NCBI GenBank assembly: GCA_900088475.1
Contig: FLMG01003251.1
Coordinates: forward strand, 51,340 to 115,339
Reading direction: 5' to 3'
DNA from: Hyphochytrium catenoides
Lineage: Eukaryota > Sar > Hyphochytriomycetes > Hyphochytriales > Hyphochytriaceae
Length of the DNA: 64,000 nt
In this document: in pieces, positions 1 through 12,966 of the stretch
Numbering within the stretch: position 1 is the first letter of the stretch
Layout: each line of letters starts with the position of its first letter
Notes under the pieces: model-generated
The model's input: only the letters and a program-made list of their open reading frames with translations
What the model was told of the DNA's origin: nothing
The model's database searches: none
Made by a program: the position numbers and the translations under genes

Positions 1-1366
1 CAGTCCTCCTGCAGGCGCAGCTTTTTTCAGTCTCTCTCATATCCTCCCTCTTGCCTAACTTTCCTTCTGTCTCACATCCCTTCACTCTGTCTCATCATGA
101 CCTTAGTCTTGAGCCCTGTTGCCACTTATCCCTCTGTTTTACTTATCTCTTTGTGCTCTGTCTAGAGGCCTGACTTCTGCCCAATTTCCCAGTTCCTTTG
201 GTATCTCCTGTGTTTGAACCAGAATCAGATGTGTGCGTTTGCTTATCAATAGATAAAGTGTTGGATGACACAAACTGCAATGTGCGTATGTGGTGGAATC
301 AGATTGTGGGGCAGATGAGAGGGAGTGGGTGGGCCCTTGTGTTTTATGAATCCCTTCCTATTCTTCCCCAGTGCTGTCGCGAACATTTGTAACAGCTTTG
401 GACCTCCCATCCGCCTTCGTGCTTCTTACCCTGCTGGTTCCTCATCCAGCCACATAAACCCACACCTTCTACGCCCCATACAAATGTATGACATAAGTAA
501 GCAAACGCAGCGACATTCAGGGCCGAGGAGGGATGTGTTAGCCAAACTGAGTCGTGGTGAGTGGTGAGTTCTTCCCGACCCTGGTGGGTCTCCCACCCAT
601 CTCTCCTCAGATAAAATTGGGGCGTTTTGGGTTTTCTGGTGTCGTGAGGTGGGTATGCGTACTATTGCAGAAGGATCCTTGCCCACCCTTCCTGTCCTTT
701 TTTGGGACTGGTCTCGTGATCCAAGTGTCTGTGCTCTAGACAGGCGCGAGAAAAGAAACGAAGGGATGGGGTGGGTGGGCCTAACATGTGGCGGTAGAAG
801 ACAGAGTGCTGCAAGAGATACAGCAGTGAGGTAAGAATAGTTGATACAAGTGGGAGGAAGAGTAATACATAGCTCGAGTATACTGGTAACTGACGGATAG
901 GACTCAGGACTGAAGAGGAGGAAGGCCATAACAAGAACTATGAACTTCGACGACGAGACAGAATGAGCGAGACAGGAGCAAACCTTTGTAGTTCTAGCCC
1001 CGTGAGATGTACATCCTCGAGTTCTACAAGTACAAGCGGGTGATGGGTGGAGGGCAATAAATGATAGTGATAGAGAATCAAGGCAAGTGACAGACAGTGT
1101 TCTAGAGTGAGGGAAGCAATTGGAGGAATCTTACAACAAGGAAGCTCTTGACATCATGTGATCAAAAGGAGAAGGAGGACGCAATTTCTAAGGAACCCGT
1201 CCGGACATGTATCAGTTCTGCAAGAATATGATGAGAGAAATAAATTTTGCTCTAAGGGAGAGAAGTAGATACGAGAGCAGCGGAAACGGAGGAGGTGATG
1301 CCGAGCTTAATGTACCTCATCGGCAAGCCCAGTAAGCTCGATAGAAGAGAACGTTGAATAATCTCA

Positions 1367-1711
1367 GGCCATGGTAGACAAGAGTCACAAACTTTACAAT
1401 ATTTAGTAGAGACTGAAGAAGCTAAGGGACCAGGTACTGATGAAGATAAGTGAGCAGTAGAGGTGATAACATTGCAATGTTAGATAAGTGAGATAGAGGT
1501 GAAGAAGTTAAGGGATCAGGTACTATGAAGATAAGTGAGGCCATGGTAGACAAGAGTCACAAACTTTACAATTATTAGTAGAGACTGAAGAAGCTAAGGG
1601 ACCAGGTACTGATGAAGATAAGTGAGCAGATAGAGGTGATAACACTGCAATGGTAGATAAGTGAGATAGAGGTGAAGAAGCTAAGGGACCAGGGACTGAT
1701 GAAGATAAGTG
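1367..1711. repeat. 172-bp tandem duplication with internal sub-repeats
   Basis: A block beginning GGCCATGGTAGACAAGAGTC at 1367 recurs at 1539, giving a 172-bp period. Each unit holds shorter imperfect repeats built on GAAGATAAGTGAGCAGATAG and GAAGCTAAGGGACCAGG. Degenerate copies of the sub-repeats continue to about 1845. The copies differ by small indels, so this is an old minisatellite-like duplication and not an assembly echo. No open frame runs through it on either strand with a coding look. Confidence 0.85.
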
Positions 1712-3052
1712 AGCAGATAGAGCTGATAACATTGCAATGTTGGATAAGTGATAGAGGTGATAACATTGGAATGTTAGAAGCGAAGGAGGGAGCCGTTACT
1801 GTTGAAGATAAGTGAGCAGATAGAGATGATAACATTGGAATGCTAGACTAGTTGAATTGGTTAGATCTACATAAGTTATTTGATGTATTGAGGCTTCTCA
1901 TTGTCTTCATTACAATTCTTAGATTTCTGGTATTATCAATTACTTCTTAGCACCTTTGTATAAAAACAACACATCCTTTGCGTTCGCACTCTTTCTTAAG
2001 CCTTACGGATTGGTATAATCACCTTTCGCAAGTTGAAAGGCAACTATACCATTCCTGGGAGGGGTAAGTACCTTCGCTGGCCGGAAGCCAGAGAGTACCG
2101 TCGTGCGAACAGCCGTCACTTGAACTCGCAGCGACCTTTCTTGATCGGCAACTTCCCTACTGCCATTCGACAGTGAGTTGAAAAAGGGAATCTGGCTTAC
2201 TTTCCTCTAGATCACAATCCCTCATACGCTCCGTGTTGCCCTCCTCAGCTCCTCTTCACTTTTGGAGTAAATCCTCGCTTCTTCGCCCAAAGCAGCTCGT
2301 CTTCTCTTCACGTTTATGGTAGTTCTCGGTCCATGCCCACAAGCGCTGCACTGTGTTACACCCAAAATCTTCTGTTTCGCTTTCTCGATCCACTCTGCGC
2401 TTTCCCGCCTCCAGGACTCTAGAACTACCTGTTGGAACCATGGATTGCTCCATGGCCCATATCATCTACGGAGGATGCACATAACACATCACGTTAGAGG
2501 AAGTGTTGTGGACCACATGTACCGCATCACATTGTCTGAGACGTACCTCTAAGGTATACCTCCACATCTCGCCCCGCCGAATTGCCCCCTACATACTACT
2601 CTCGGTTAGTAGTAGCCAAGCCCACCACTCATCGACTGAATGATTCTTCAGTATGCAAAGAAGCAATATTACCTGGAGAGGGGTATGTAACCGCCATATA
2701 TCCAACAGCCCTATATTGCTCTCGTCCTGCCTAAGTCCCGTTAGCAATCTCTGTTAGCTCCATTTGCACATATATACACTTACCTGTAGCATCGTCGCCA
2801 AAGCCCAGCTATCTCCCGCAATCTAGCTACTAGAACTTCCTAAATCGCCAACACGCCCTCCAATCTTCCTACCACGAAGTGGCCAACCCGCTGATCTCTC
2901 ATGCCGCTACTCCCAAGCCAAAGCCTCTATTGTACGCCGAAAGCCTCTATCGAAAGCCTCTTTTCAAGCGCATCTAGCTCAAAGAGCCCCTCCTTCTTTC
3001 CTATTGAGTTCAACCCAAGCCGCACCATCTAACTGCCCTCAACGGAGGTTGT

Positions 3053-3092
3053 AACAGGTGACAGGAAGCGGAAACAGGTGACAGGAAGCGGA
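3053..3092. repeat. 20-bp unit repeated twice
   Basis: The unit AACAGGTGACAGGAAGCGGA occurs twice head to tail without mismatch. It lies in the gene-free stretch and no function is apparent. Confidence 0.85.
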
Positions 3093-5736
3093 AACAAGGG
3101 AGACTGGAAAAAGTTGCGCCGTACGGGAAGAGGTCCAATTCTAGCTAACACGACCAACAATGTTGGGTTCCAACCAGCGACGAAGAGCGCGAAGAAATGA
3201 ATGAAAAACGCAGACCAGCTTCCAGACTTCCACAAATGCTCACAAGTGATCCAAAGTTCATGCTCAGAAGAGATCGCAAATCAGGATAGACAGCGAACCC
3301 AAAATGATAGCGAATCCGGAACATGTAGGAGCAAGCCCAAGATGTAGATCAAGGCAAAGTGAGAGTAGATAGATCGAGAGATCATAGAGAACCTAAGGAG
3401 ACAAGTCGTCAACAATCCATTCCTAACAAGAGGATGTGAATGATACAGTCCCTTTCACGGTGAAATCGTCTTGTGCCCGAGGGAGGAAGTTGAGATCTGA
3501 CCATTGGATGAGCCCTCGACCTCCAAGCTGGTGATGTTCCATCCTACCTAGCCCCTCCCCTCTCTCTTTCTGGGCCGCTATGAAACTCTCTCCTTGTTCC
3601 CCTGATTGACTCCGATTACAAAGCCTTGAACTAGCGAAGTGCGGAGTTCTTTGACAAGCACCTGTCTCTTCCACTCCACCTGTCTTTGTCCCAGACTCTG
3701 TCTCTCAGGGGCCCTCCAGAAATACAGTGGATCGCCTATGAATCACCCTGTTTGCTACCATTTTATTAGACATATTCGCACTAGCGAAAGAGGGCAAAGA
3801 ACTCTACCCTTGATTCTTAGGCTTATTATTTTTATCCTTTCTCAGACAAAGTCTTGACCCTAATTTTAGAACTTTTCCTGGTTGCGAGGTATTTTAGGCG
3901 TATGGTACATCCTATTTTTACAACTCAGACTTTTCTTTGACACGCCGAAGCAGCCAATCAGAGATCGACAGAGGGTGAAATTCTGTTGAAACTATAGTAA
4001 TAGAAGGTAGATCCGAGCCTTTGATAGGTATTCTGTTGATGTAGTAATGCAGTAATCGGGTCGCTCTAGACAAAGAACAGTCTCACTAACAGGGCGTAAC
4101 CCGTAGTAGTACGAGCAGCCAGTTACCAGAGAGCCATATAGCTATATGGGAGTCGCGTCATGGTAATATAGATCTTCCTTTCACCAATGGGAGTGCATCT
4201 GACCTGTTCTCAGGGACCAATTCAATGTACCACAGTAATATCAAGTAATAAGCCATATGGTGGTCCTTCATTCTGATGTGTTAGGGGTTCTTTTGGGTAG
4301 AACCCGCGATCTGGGAAAAGGTGGGCAGGGGATAGATAATGTTCCTGATGTTCCATCATTGAGAGCAGGGTCCTCCTAGATTTCTCCCTTCCCACGGCCT
4401 CCCATTGGCCAACTCAGGGCGGCAGTGGTCATCTTCTGGGCTCCTTCAACTTCAAGGCGCCGGAATGCTGGTCCCTGTCTATAAGACTGCCTAGTTCTAG
4501 GAACCAGAGACAGCGAAATGAAGAAAGAAATTTCCTTGCAAAACGTCGTGGTTATCCGTTCTAGAACTCTATGTGGGAGGCTACCAAGCACTTATTGTCC
4601 CTGCAGGGGTTGAGCCGGGAAGTACAACCGCCAAGAACGTCCTCTGCTTTTGGGATGTTGCTAGCAAGAACTGCCCCACCTAGTTCTACTCCTACCTCTG
4701 TTCTTTACCTTTCTATTTGACACCGCTTCTTTGGCACAGTCCTGACCCTGGTCCACTCTGTCTGTTTCTTTGTCACTGCTTGAGTACTGCTTGTCATAGC
4801 GTTTGGCCCCTCTGTCTTCCGCCTATTCTCTCTTCTCCAAGCCTCTTTCTCGGTCGCATGGTTGTATGGTTAACTGACCAATGACAGCACAGTCACAGTG
4901 CAAGTGGTTGCCTTCGCTGTGATTGTGGAGCAGGAGAAAGTCTTCGGAGCTCTTTGCGCGATGGAGTTGCAGGGCCTGCGAAGCCCCATCGTCTATCGAT
5001 AGAGAGACTAGAACTATCGTTGCGAGGAGAAGTTCTAAGAAAGAAGAGAGGCAAAGCTGTTCTGGTACTGCAACGGAAGGTTTTTCCTTGCACCGGAGGA
5101 CTGATCTCTGGTGATGTGATTCGCCTTTTATAATAGAAGAAGATCTTGCCGATCGAGACCTTTCTCTTCCAGCGTTGCCTGTTGTGGCAGCAAACTCTTT
5201 AGAGACACGGTACGGAAGTGCCAGATGGCGCAGCCAGGAGCTGCGGTCACGACGGTGGAAATCATAGTTTTAGAGGGTTATCATCATTCACGGCTCTTGA
5301 TTTAACTCGTTTCGGCTACTGACCAAGTGAGGCAAAGTCATGCTACTTAACAGTGACAACTTATCAGTGACAACTTATGGCGCAAGACGATGACCCTACA
5401 CACTTACAGAGCACGGCGTCAATGCGGGGACATTCATTTGAAGCTCAAGCGATGAGTCAGAGCCTTTTCTTTCTGCTCTAGATAGAAGACAGACTACATA
5501 GGAGCCTTGATATTGAAGCTTTATGTACAAATTAGTAAGAGTAGAAGAGAAAGGGTAGATTCCTGGTGTCAGTTTCTCCAGGACGGCTTGGAGACAGGGG
5601 CGTTCTCCTTGGCAAGCACTCTCGAGGCAGCCCTTAGTCGTCCGGGAGTAGTCTGGACACGGCTAGGTACTCTGCGTTATTTGAAGACGTTCATCAGGCT
5701 CTAGGCTAAGATCTTAACAAAAATGCAAAGGTAGTC

Positions 5737-8700
5737 TTACCCAAGGCTCCGTGAGTTTGCGACAGGATTCCTTGTCTTCCGAGCTCTTAGCGCTGTCCGT
5801 TTACCAGGTGTCAGTCTGCGCGGCATGTAGTCCTCGTCACTGGGCTCTGCTTCAGCATTATTGAAGCCGTTCTCTAGACCGTCGTTGCTGCGTTTGCTCT
5901 CATCTTCTTCCTCGATCTGAAAAGTTACTTTCTTTGGTCTCTTCAATGGCCGTTCTTCTTTCCCTCCATCTGCCTCGAAGTCCTGGCAGTCTGATTGCTT
6001 CTGTGGAACGTCTGTTATTTCACGCAGAGGTGGGCGCGAGTCATCTTTGATGCCTGCAATAGGCTTTTCAGCTGACCCAGCCTCATCCAACTGAGTAACA
6101 CTTCTTCCAGATTTTCTCTTCGTGAGAGGTGCAGAGGAAAAGACTTCAGCGGGGTTGCTCCTTTCACGAATTGATTCAGGTTTGATGGTGACTTGAAGGG
6201 GTCTTTCTGGTGCAATGGAGCGCTTCGCGGCTTCTGCCTTCATCTCCTTTACCAAAAGCTCCATCTCTCGTAACTCGTCCTGAGACTTAGAAAGCTAGAG
6301 AGACCAACCGTCAGATAGTCAGCGGGAGGACTCAATCGAGGGAAACTCTTCGAGAGAAATAAAGACTTGCCGTCACAAAAAAACATCACTCAAAGGACGA
6401 TGAAAGATAGGGTGGGCTGGAGGAAGAGCGTGTCAAGGTTGAAAAGCAGTCTCTTTGACGAAGAACAGAAAGCCCCGGTAGTGGCAAGGAGGGAGTCATC
6501 ACCATTTGTCGTAGTCGCGCATTTTCTGAGCTATCTGCATGCTTTTTGGCAGTTCCAAGCTCAACGCTTCTCACGCGTGAAGCGAAGTTAAGAGAGCAGA
6601 CTGACTCCCCTACGCTAGACTGAGTGGGGCTTATCTGGACTAACATCAGAGCTTTGTTTGATTTCCCTGTGGTGTATAGAGAGATTAAGCGTGGAGATAT
6701 TGAAGGCGAGGTAGCTAGAAGAAAGCTAGGAGCCATACCTAGTGAGTCCTGAAGCAGGTAGGTCAGCTTTGAGTTGCGGAAGGGGACGTGCTTCTCCTTT
6801 GTAATCAAGGCAGCGATGACATCTCCCAGAGCTGACAGAGACCTAGGAGAAGCCAGAGTCGGGTACATGTACAAGTTAAAGGGTCACAGGAGAAGTGACG
6901 TTAGTGGCTCTCAGTTCAAGCTGATGTAGGACGACTAGCGGTTAAGTGACCACAAATGAAAGCCCTTTGTCCACTGCAGCAGCACGTGGAAATCGTAATG
7001 AGGCTCACTGAGATTGAGAAAGAGGATTGACTATCAGCGCTGCAGGCGGATGATTGCGCATAGCTTGCCGGAAAAAGAGGACTTGGAGAAGAATGTGGTA
7101 CGATCGATGGTCGCGAAATGGAAAGAGAGAGGACAAAACTTCAAAAGGGCCTGCCTGTTGATATTCTGGGCCTCCTTCAAACGGTCTCCAGTAGCCCCTG
7201 TCTTGGCGATCCGCTCCGAACCCGCCAGGTCGACCTGCAGTAATTTTCTATTAAATGTACTTCTCCTAAGTCCTGTCAATGACCGAAGTGGAACCAACCA
7301 AGACGAGTCTGCCAAAGTTCCTTCTCTGCGTAAGAATGTCTTGCCCATCAACGTGCAGCAGAACCACACTGCCCCGCAAAGCGTAGAGAGAAGGATTAGG
7401 GTACAAGTGCTAAAACTGACACGGTGAATAAACTACCACCGATTAGCAAGAGATAAGATGGAGATAACCTAAAAGAGCACTTGATGAGGAGAGAGAACAG
7501 AGCTATCTTTCTATGCAAGGAGTCTAGAGGCCTAGGATGAGAAGGATTTAAGGAAAAGCCGCGACTTAGGTCTCTTACCTGTGAGAGCGACTGCTGTGCT
7601 CGTTAGCATTAGTACCATGGACCGTCCGGTTCGCTGTTCCCCTCCGGATAGCTTTGAACACCTCATCAGGGCTCTGAACCTCTACCTCCGTTGCCTCTGG
7701 AAGGGTAATGCCTTGTGGTCCGTTTCTAATCTCAATGAAGGCGCTTGGACCGCTATGCCTTTCCTTCTCTGAGGGCTCACGAAGGAGGTCTCTGATGTTC
7801 TCATTGTATATTTCCACCATATTCAAGCGAATTTTAAAGCGCTCTTTGTCCTCCTTCTCGCGGACAAGGCGAAAAAGCTCCTCTATGGAGCGATAGGTGA
7901 TTCCTCGGTCCTTCTCTGTGCCTTCCATTGTGTACGTCTTGCCCGACCCGGTCTGGCCATAGGCAAAGATGCAGGCTCTGAACCCTTCCAACGCTGAAGC
8001 CACCAGAGGTGCCACTTCCTCAAATACGTTATTCTGCAAAAGAGAGGAATGGGAGTTAGGCCAAGAACGTGCTGACCCTTTGTACCAGTATGTATTCTTC
8101 CGAAACTAGTGTGCTCTTTCGACCTTATCCACTCCTTGGCTCTTGAGCCTCTCCTATCTTTCACGGAGCTTCTACCCCCTTACTGTCAAAAGTAGCCCTT
8201 ACTCTTCCTCTTCGCTGAGCGAACCTCACAAGCCTAGGGTCGTATTCGGAATGCCCGACCATCATGAAGAGGGCTTACCTGTGACGACCGTTGTGAAAAG
8301 ACTCTATCAAAATCAAAGGATTTGTGCGTTGTGCCATCCAGTGCGATGGCCAAAGAAGTAGAAGAAGAGCAGGAGACTACGTCCATTTGTCCTCCGACAA
8401 CTTCATGAGGAAGCAGAGGACGAACCCTGGCAAATACTCTAATATTGCCTCTTAGCTCTTGCAGCTGATAGAAGAGAGAGCGCCTGCAGACTCTCTCTTC
8501 TTGCAACTTGAGCTCTGTGTCGTGCAGCCTTTCAGTAGAACTCTCATAGAGCGTCTGAAGCTGCTGAAGCTCTGCCTCAGTGTGTTTCTTAGCCGCTTCG
8601 GACTTACTGAGAAGGTGGAGGAGCTTTACAGCCATCTCTTTAGCCTCGGTCTGCCAGGCCGCTGTGTCTCCAAGAAAGCCCGTCGATAGTTCCCGACAAA

Positions 8701-9491
8701 GAGATCTAATCGTTTGAAGTGCTTGCAAGGTTGATTTTGCGGCAAGATACTGTCCCCGGCTTAGTTTCTTGACCTCGGCCTGGAGGCGATCTCTCTCTCC
8801 TTTCAGCTCCTCTACTAGCGTGGCCTCTTCATGATGGGATGGCGGCACAGACTCGGCATTGCTTGATTGAGCTTGCACCAGGTTGCCCTGAGAGACTGGC
8901 TCTGAGGGCAAATGTATGGCATGGCTATTGTTGCTAGGATCATTCTCCGTGCTTGGAACGTCACTACTGGGCGAGGACTCGTTGTCAGCGCAATGATTAG
9001 CTGATGAAGGTAGGGCTTCCATGAGACTCGCATCTTGCACCGTCTCATGAAGCTTCTGCTGCAGGCTTAAGAGGTTCTCTCGCAGGGAGCAGAGAGTTCC
9101 ATGTGTTGAGAAAGGGTGCAACAGGGCGGACCGCTACAGCTAGCGGTCAGAAAGAAGTGCACATAATGGTAATGAAGAACTAACTCACCGCGTCTTGCTG
9201 GTAGTGAGACTTGTATTCGTTAGCGGGAGCTAGCTCCTCTGCCGGGCCGGAGCATGCCCTCTCTTCCATCTCCCTCTCAAAGCACCACGTTTCAATAGAG
9301 CCACTGACTGTCAGATCACACTTCTTGCGCAAGTTTGTGGGCAGTTCCAACACCCGAGCCCCTTGGGGAGCCCGACAACAGTGTTGAGACTTCTTACGTC
9401 CTTGAAGACTACTCGGTGGTGCAGGAATCGTAGACGGGAAGGTCTTTGAAGAGCCCACAACCTCCTCAAGCCCGTACGGGCTGACTCCAAA
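5737..9491 (-). CDS. kinesin-14 family motor protein (N-terminus unresolved)
   Basis: Minus-end-directed type microtubule motor. Exons (minus): about 9491-9189, 9133-8279, 8033-7579, 7368-7299, 7234-7155, 6842-6739, 6666-6503, 6294-5737; all phases agree. After a coiled-coil stretch comes the kinesin-14 neck ([17 protein letters not shown]) directly before the motor. The motor shows P-loop GQTGSGKT, switch [10 protein letters not shown], switch II DLAGSER and the [12 protein letters not shown] helix. About 230 residues follow the motor: a coiled coil, then a basic and acidic tail with PLKRPKK (possible nuclear signal) and KKVTFQ. Kinesin-14s usually end soon after the motor, so this extension is notable. 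The first exon opens after a TAG at 9492-9494 with no clear ATG, so upstream exons are missing; an ATG inside this exon is possible. The TAA at 5737 overlaps a good donor (GTAAGA), so a further 3' exon is also possible. Confidence 0.9.
6843..7154 (-). other. probable GC-AG intron in the kinesin gene
   Basis: The protein must run [12 protein letters not shown], a block conserved across kinesins. The only junction that keeps it is AACAG|GCAGGC at 7155/7154 joined to CCTAG|GTCTCTG at 6843/6842, giving AGG and TCT in frame. The intron is 312 bp and starts GC, not GT. The donor keeps AG before the cut and G at +5. The other introns I placed have GT donors. Confidence 0.75.
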
Positions 9492-10050
9492 CTAGTATGC
9501 AGGCTCTTAACAGCGCTCCCATGAAATATTCGTAGCAGTTGGAGCGCTGTACTTCTGAAGCTCCAATAGAACTAGCTAGATGTACCCGCAGTTGGCAGTG
9601 GACGGTACATGTAGATGTCTCTGCCTCTGCTGATGGCGCTCTAGATAACGACCGTGGATTTTGAATACCCGATAAGGTGCTTTATCGGGAACGGCTACTA
9701 TGGTCCTATAAACATTAGACTACTTTTAAAGTTCTACCCATCTCAGTAATCAGTTCCTGAGGATTATTTTCATAGTCCTCTTCTGATCTGATCTTTGGCG
9801 CAGCGGTCAACGCTACAGCAGCGCAATTTTCTTCAACTGTGATGATGTTGACTGAAGACTGTGTAGATCTATTGCCGCAATGGGGCACTGGGCACACACT
9901 CTGGCTGCCACGTACTGATACGAGGAGATCTGACGCTCGAATTAGAGTGACATCGAGCACCAGTCGAGGCTAAACGAGCCTTGCCTATGAAGCCTAGGTT
10001 TACAGGCGGCCTTTTAACCAGCAGTGGCAGACAGGACTTCGCTTGAAAGG
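9492..10050. other. divergent upstream region between kinesin and ATG7
   Basis: About 560 bp lie between the first visible kinesin exon and the ATG7 start. A minus-strand open frame (about 9715-9975) follows a TTTAG and could be a kinesin exon: splicing it from GAGATGG|GTAGAA (near 9738) to an acceptor near 9485 keeps the kinesin frame. It has no ATG and no recognisable domain, so I leave it as a possibility. The region must also hold the ATG7 promoter. Confidence 0.4.
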
Positions 10051-12664
10051 ATGGCCACGTTGCAGTTTCAGGTATGGCAAGGCCCATCAAAGCAGCACTC
10101 GCAAGAGGAAGATCCTTATCCAGTTTCCTTTCCTATTCTACTAGACGTTCAGCAGCCAAGTAGACGTCTCTTTCTGGCAGGAACTGTCCAAGAAGAAGCT
10201 GGATGAGTACAAGCTGGATGATAAGCCACAGGTGCGCCCAAATTGGCGATAATGCTCATCTTTCCGCTGATCTGAACCCATCCCAGAGCATTCAGGGTTT
10301 CTACACCCTGCCCCAGCACGATGATATGCCATCTCGGCTCAAGGTTGACGAGCGGTCCTTTACTCCTGAGGAGAGAAATGAAATTTTAAAGTAAGATCCC
10401 CGTCTTGAAGTGCTGAGTTCCATCCCTCATTCCATCTGTTTGTCGACTCTCTCTATATAGTAGTGGCATTCCAGAGTTGCGGCTCGTGGGTGACCTGCAG
10501 AACTTTAACACTGTGGAGGTAAGACGTTGGTCAGTCCAAGCGCATAAATAGTTGCTCACTCATAATCGACACAGGACTTCAAGAAGGCTGACAAAAAGGG
10601 CTTGATGGAAGCCGCTGCTGCGAAGGTAACTAAGGAACTTGTGATCCTATTGGTTAGGCGCAAGGCCATGATACGGCTTAATAAAACTAGATAAAGAAGG
10701 GATAAGTATAAGAGAGGGGACAGAATGTCAGAGAAGGAGAAGATGTGCGGCATATTATCTTAAAAGGGAGAATAGAAAGGATGGAGGGGAAAGAGGCACT
10801 TTTCAAATGTGAAGGTAGGGTACAGACGGGCAGCCGCAGGATGATCTTGGAGCAGGCAATGGCGCTAACCTCTTAATTTTTCAATGTTTAGATCTGGGAC
10901 GCGATCGTGAGTGGTGAAGCCGAAGAAGACCCTACTCTCTTGAACTCCTTCCTGCTCATCACCTTCTCAGATCTCAAGAAGCATCTCTTCCTGTATTGGT
11001 TCTGCTTTCCAGCTGTGGTCACTCCCTCTCGCTTTGTCTTGGAGAGCTCGCAGTCCATTGAGGAAGTCTTCGATCCCGTGGAGATGCGCAGCTTTGAAGA
11101 CGGTCTTATAACGTTGGTCAGAGAGGAGTCACCAAGATCTGTCCCCGTCTGCTTCCTAGTCTTTCCTCCCCGTAATGAGTTGGGAGAAGAACCAGCTCGG
11201 GCACTTGAAGTCAAGCCACTTCGCGCCTGGACCGACCTGGATGAGGCCACGAGGTCACGAGTTTATTTTGGGATCTTTGATCCTTGTTCGCTCCCAGGAA
11301 ACCCTGGCTGGGTAGTTCGTAATTATCTTCTCTACCTCTTAGTACGGTATAAGATTCCCAGCGCCAAGATCCTTTGTTACAGAGACCGCCTCCCCACGGG
11401 TAACACATGGGCTTATCCTCAACGTGGCAGGCGACGGTCTGTTATTCTCTCTACAAACTATACCGGTGAAGCATTCTTGCCTGCGGAACGGGTGCAGACG
11501 GCTGTAGGATGGGAGCCCAATGTTCGAGGAAAGTTAGGGCCCCGACAAATGAACTTAAGTCCCCTGATGGACCCCACGAAACTTGCGGAGACCTCAGTTG
11601 ACCTTAATTTGAAGCTGATGCGGTGGCGACAAATGCCAAATTTGGACACAGAGCTTCTTTATGGCACGAAGTGTCTCCTACTCGGTGCGGGCACTTTGGG
11701 CTGTAATGTAGGTCGATACTTGCTCGCCTGGGGGATCAGACACATTACGTTCGTAGATAGCGGCAAGGTTTCCTTTTCTAACCCTGCGCGGCAAAGTCTT
11801 TTTGAGTTTGCTGACTGTTTGGACGGGGGAAAGCCAAAGGCGCTTGCAGCGGCAGAAGCTCTACGAAGGATCTTTCCTGGGGTTCAATCACGAGGGGTCC
11901 AGCTGTCCATACCGATGCCTGGCCACCCTATCACAAGTTCAGAGGTGGATGGGTTTAGAAGGGATCTGGCTACATTGCAGGAACTAGTTGATGAGCACGA
12001 CATCGTGTTTTTGGGCACAGACTCTCGGGAATCTCGTTGGCTTCCCTCTGTCATGGCAGCATCGACAGGCAAGCTCCTGATCAACGTTGCCCTGGGCTTC
12101 GACACTTTCGTTGTAATGCGCCACGGGATCGAGCCCTCACAACCAACCTTTCAGGCGAATGACGACCAGGCGAGTTCGAAGATGAAGAAGCTTGGCTGCT
12201 ACTTTTGCAATGATGTGGTAGCGCCGGAGAACTCGCTTCGAGACCGAACGCTTGATCAGATGTGTACGGTGACCCGGCCTGGCTTGGCACCTATGGCCTC
12301 CGCGATAGCCGTAGAGCTGGCAGTGTCTCTGCTTCACCACCCGCAAGGTATATGTGCGGCCGCGGACGGTTCAGTGCCGGTTATGGAAAGGACATCGGAG
12401 GCATTTGGACTCGTTCCACATCAAATCCGCGGCTTCTTAACTCACTTCTCCCAACTTTTAGTGACCGGCTTTGCCTTTGACAAGTGCACAGCGTGCAGTC
12501 CAAGAGTGCTGGAAAGCTATCAACAGGGACAGGATAGCTTCGTCCTCAAGGCATGCAATGACTCCTCTTACCTGGAGCAGTTGACTGGCCTTGCCGAGCT
12601 TATGAAAGGCATTGAAGATCTTGAGGTGGATTATAGCTCGGCAGAGGAAGACTTTGAAGAGTAG
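10051..12664 (+). CDS. ATG7: ATG7, E1-like activating enzyme of autophagy
   Basis: Activates ATG8 and ATG12 by ATP-dependent adenylation and thioester formation for autophagosome growth; cytosolic. Exons 10051-10071, 10145-10231, 10287-10390, 10461-10518, 10575-10625, 10892-12664 give 697 residues, close to the usual 600-700. The N-terminal ATG7 domain starts MATLQFQTFSSQVDVSFWQE and uses the small exons. The adenylate-binding glycine loop GAGTLGCNVGR is near residue 371. The catalytic cysteine lies in DQMCTVTRPG near residue 565. The protein ends in an acidic tail, as ATG7 usually does. ATG at 10051 is chosen because it starts the conserved LQFQ block; an upstream in-frame codon run has no ATG. 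It converges on VPS13 with 302 bp between stops. Confidence 0.97.
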
Positions 12665-12966
12665 AACCTCGCGAAGTCTAATCTGTCAAGCGATGCAGGT
12701 AATGGAGATGTTCACGGAGAGACGCTTAACCCTCCAAAAGCTACGAGACTGGAGGGATATTACCTCCGCTAAGTGGTGGCTACGAACTGTTACATTGCGT
12801 GCCTTCTTAGTGAAGCGGATAGCGTTGCGTGCAGTATCACAGGCTCACTTCAAAGCTCATAAAGCGTAGAGCGCCAAGAGCTCACCGTTTAGGTTGCTGG
12901 AGCTAGCCTGAGGCTTGTATATTAGTTCTTATAAGTATATACAAAGAGATTGCGCACTCTTTCCAC

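Larger units (their letters stand above)
1..5736. other. gene-poor region, no supported gene
   Basis: No open frame here shows a recognisable domain or a convincing exon chain. The longest frame (about 167 codons, minus strand, 427-929) has no family signature, is rich in Ser, Pro, Leu and Arg, and is overlapped by other open frames, so I do not call it. The stretch holds the tandem repeats listed separately and short direct repeats, such as an 11-base motif repeated three times near 2920-2965 and a 13-base duplication near 5350-5377. It may be intergenic, or it may hold a gene with very short exons that I cannot see. Confidence 0.55.

Noticed and set aside
427-929. 167-codon minus-strand frame
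   Set aside because: It has an ATG but no domain, low-complexity Ser/Pro/Leu/Arg content, and overlapping frames of similar quality; nothing supports it as a gene.
1367-1845. CRISPR-like array
   Set aside because: Repeats are nested and tandem without unique spacers, and the DNA is eukaryotic.
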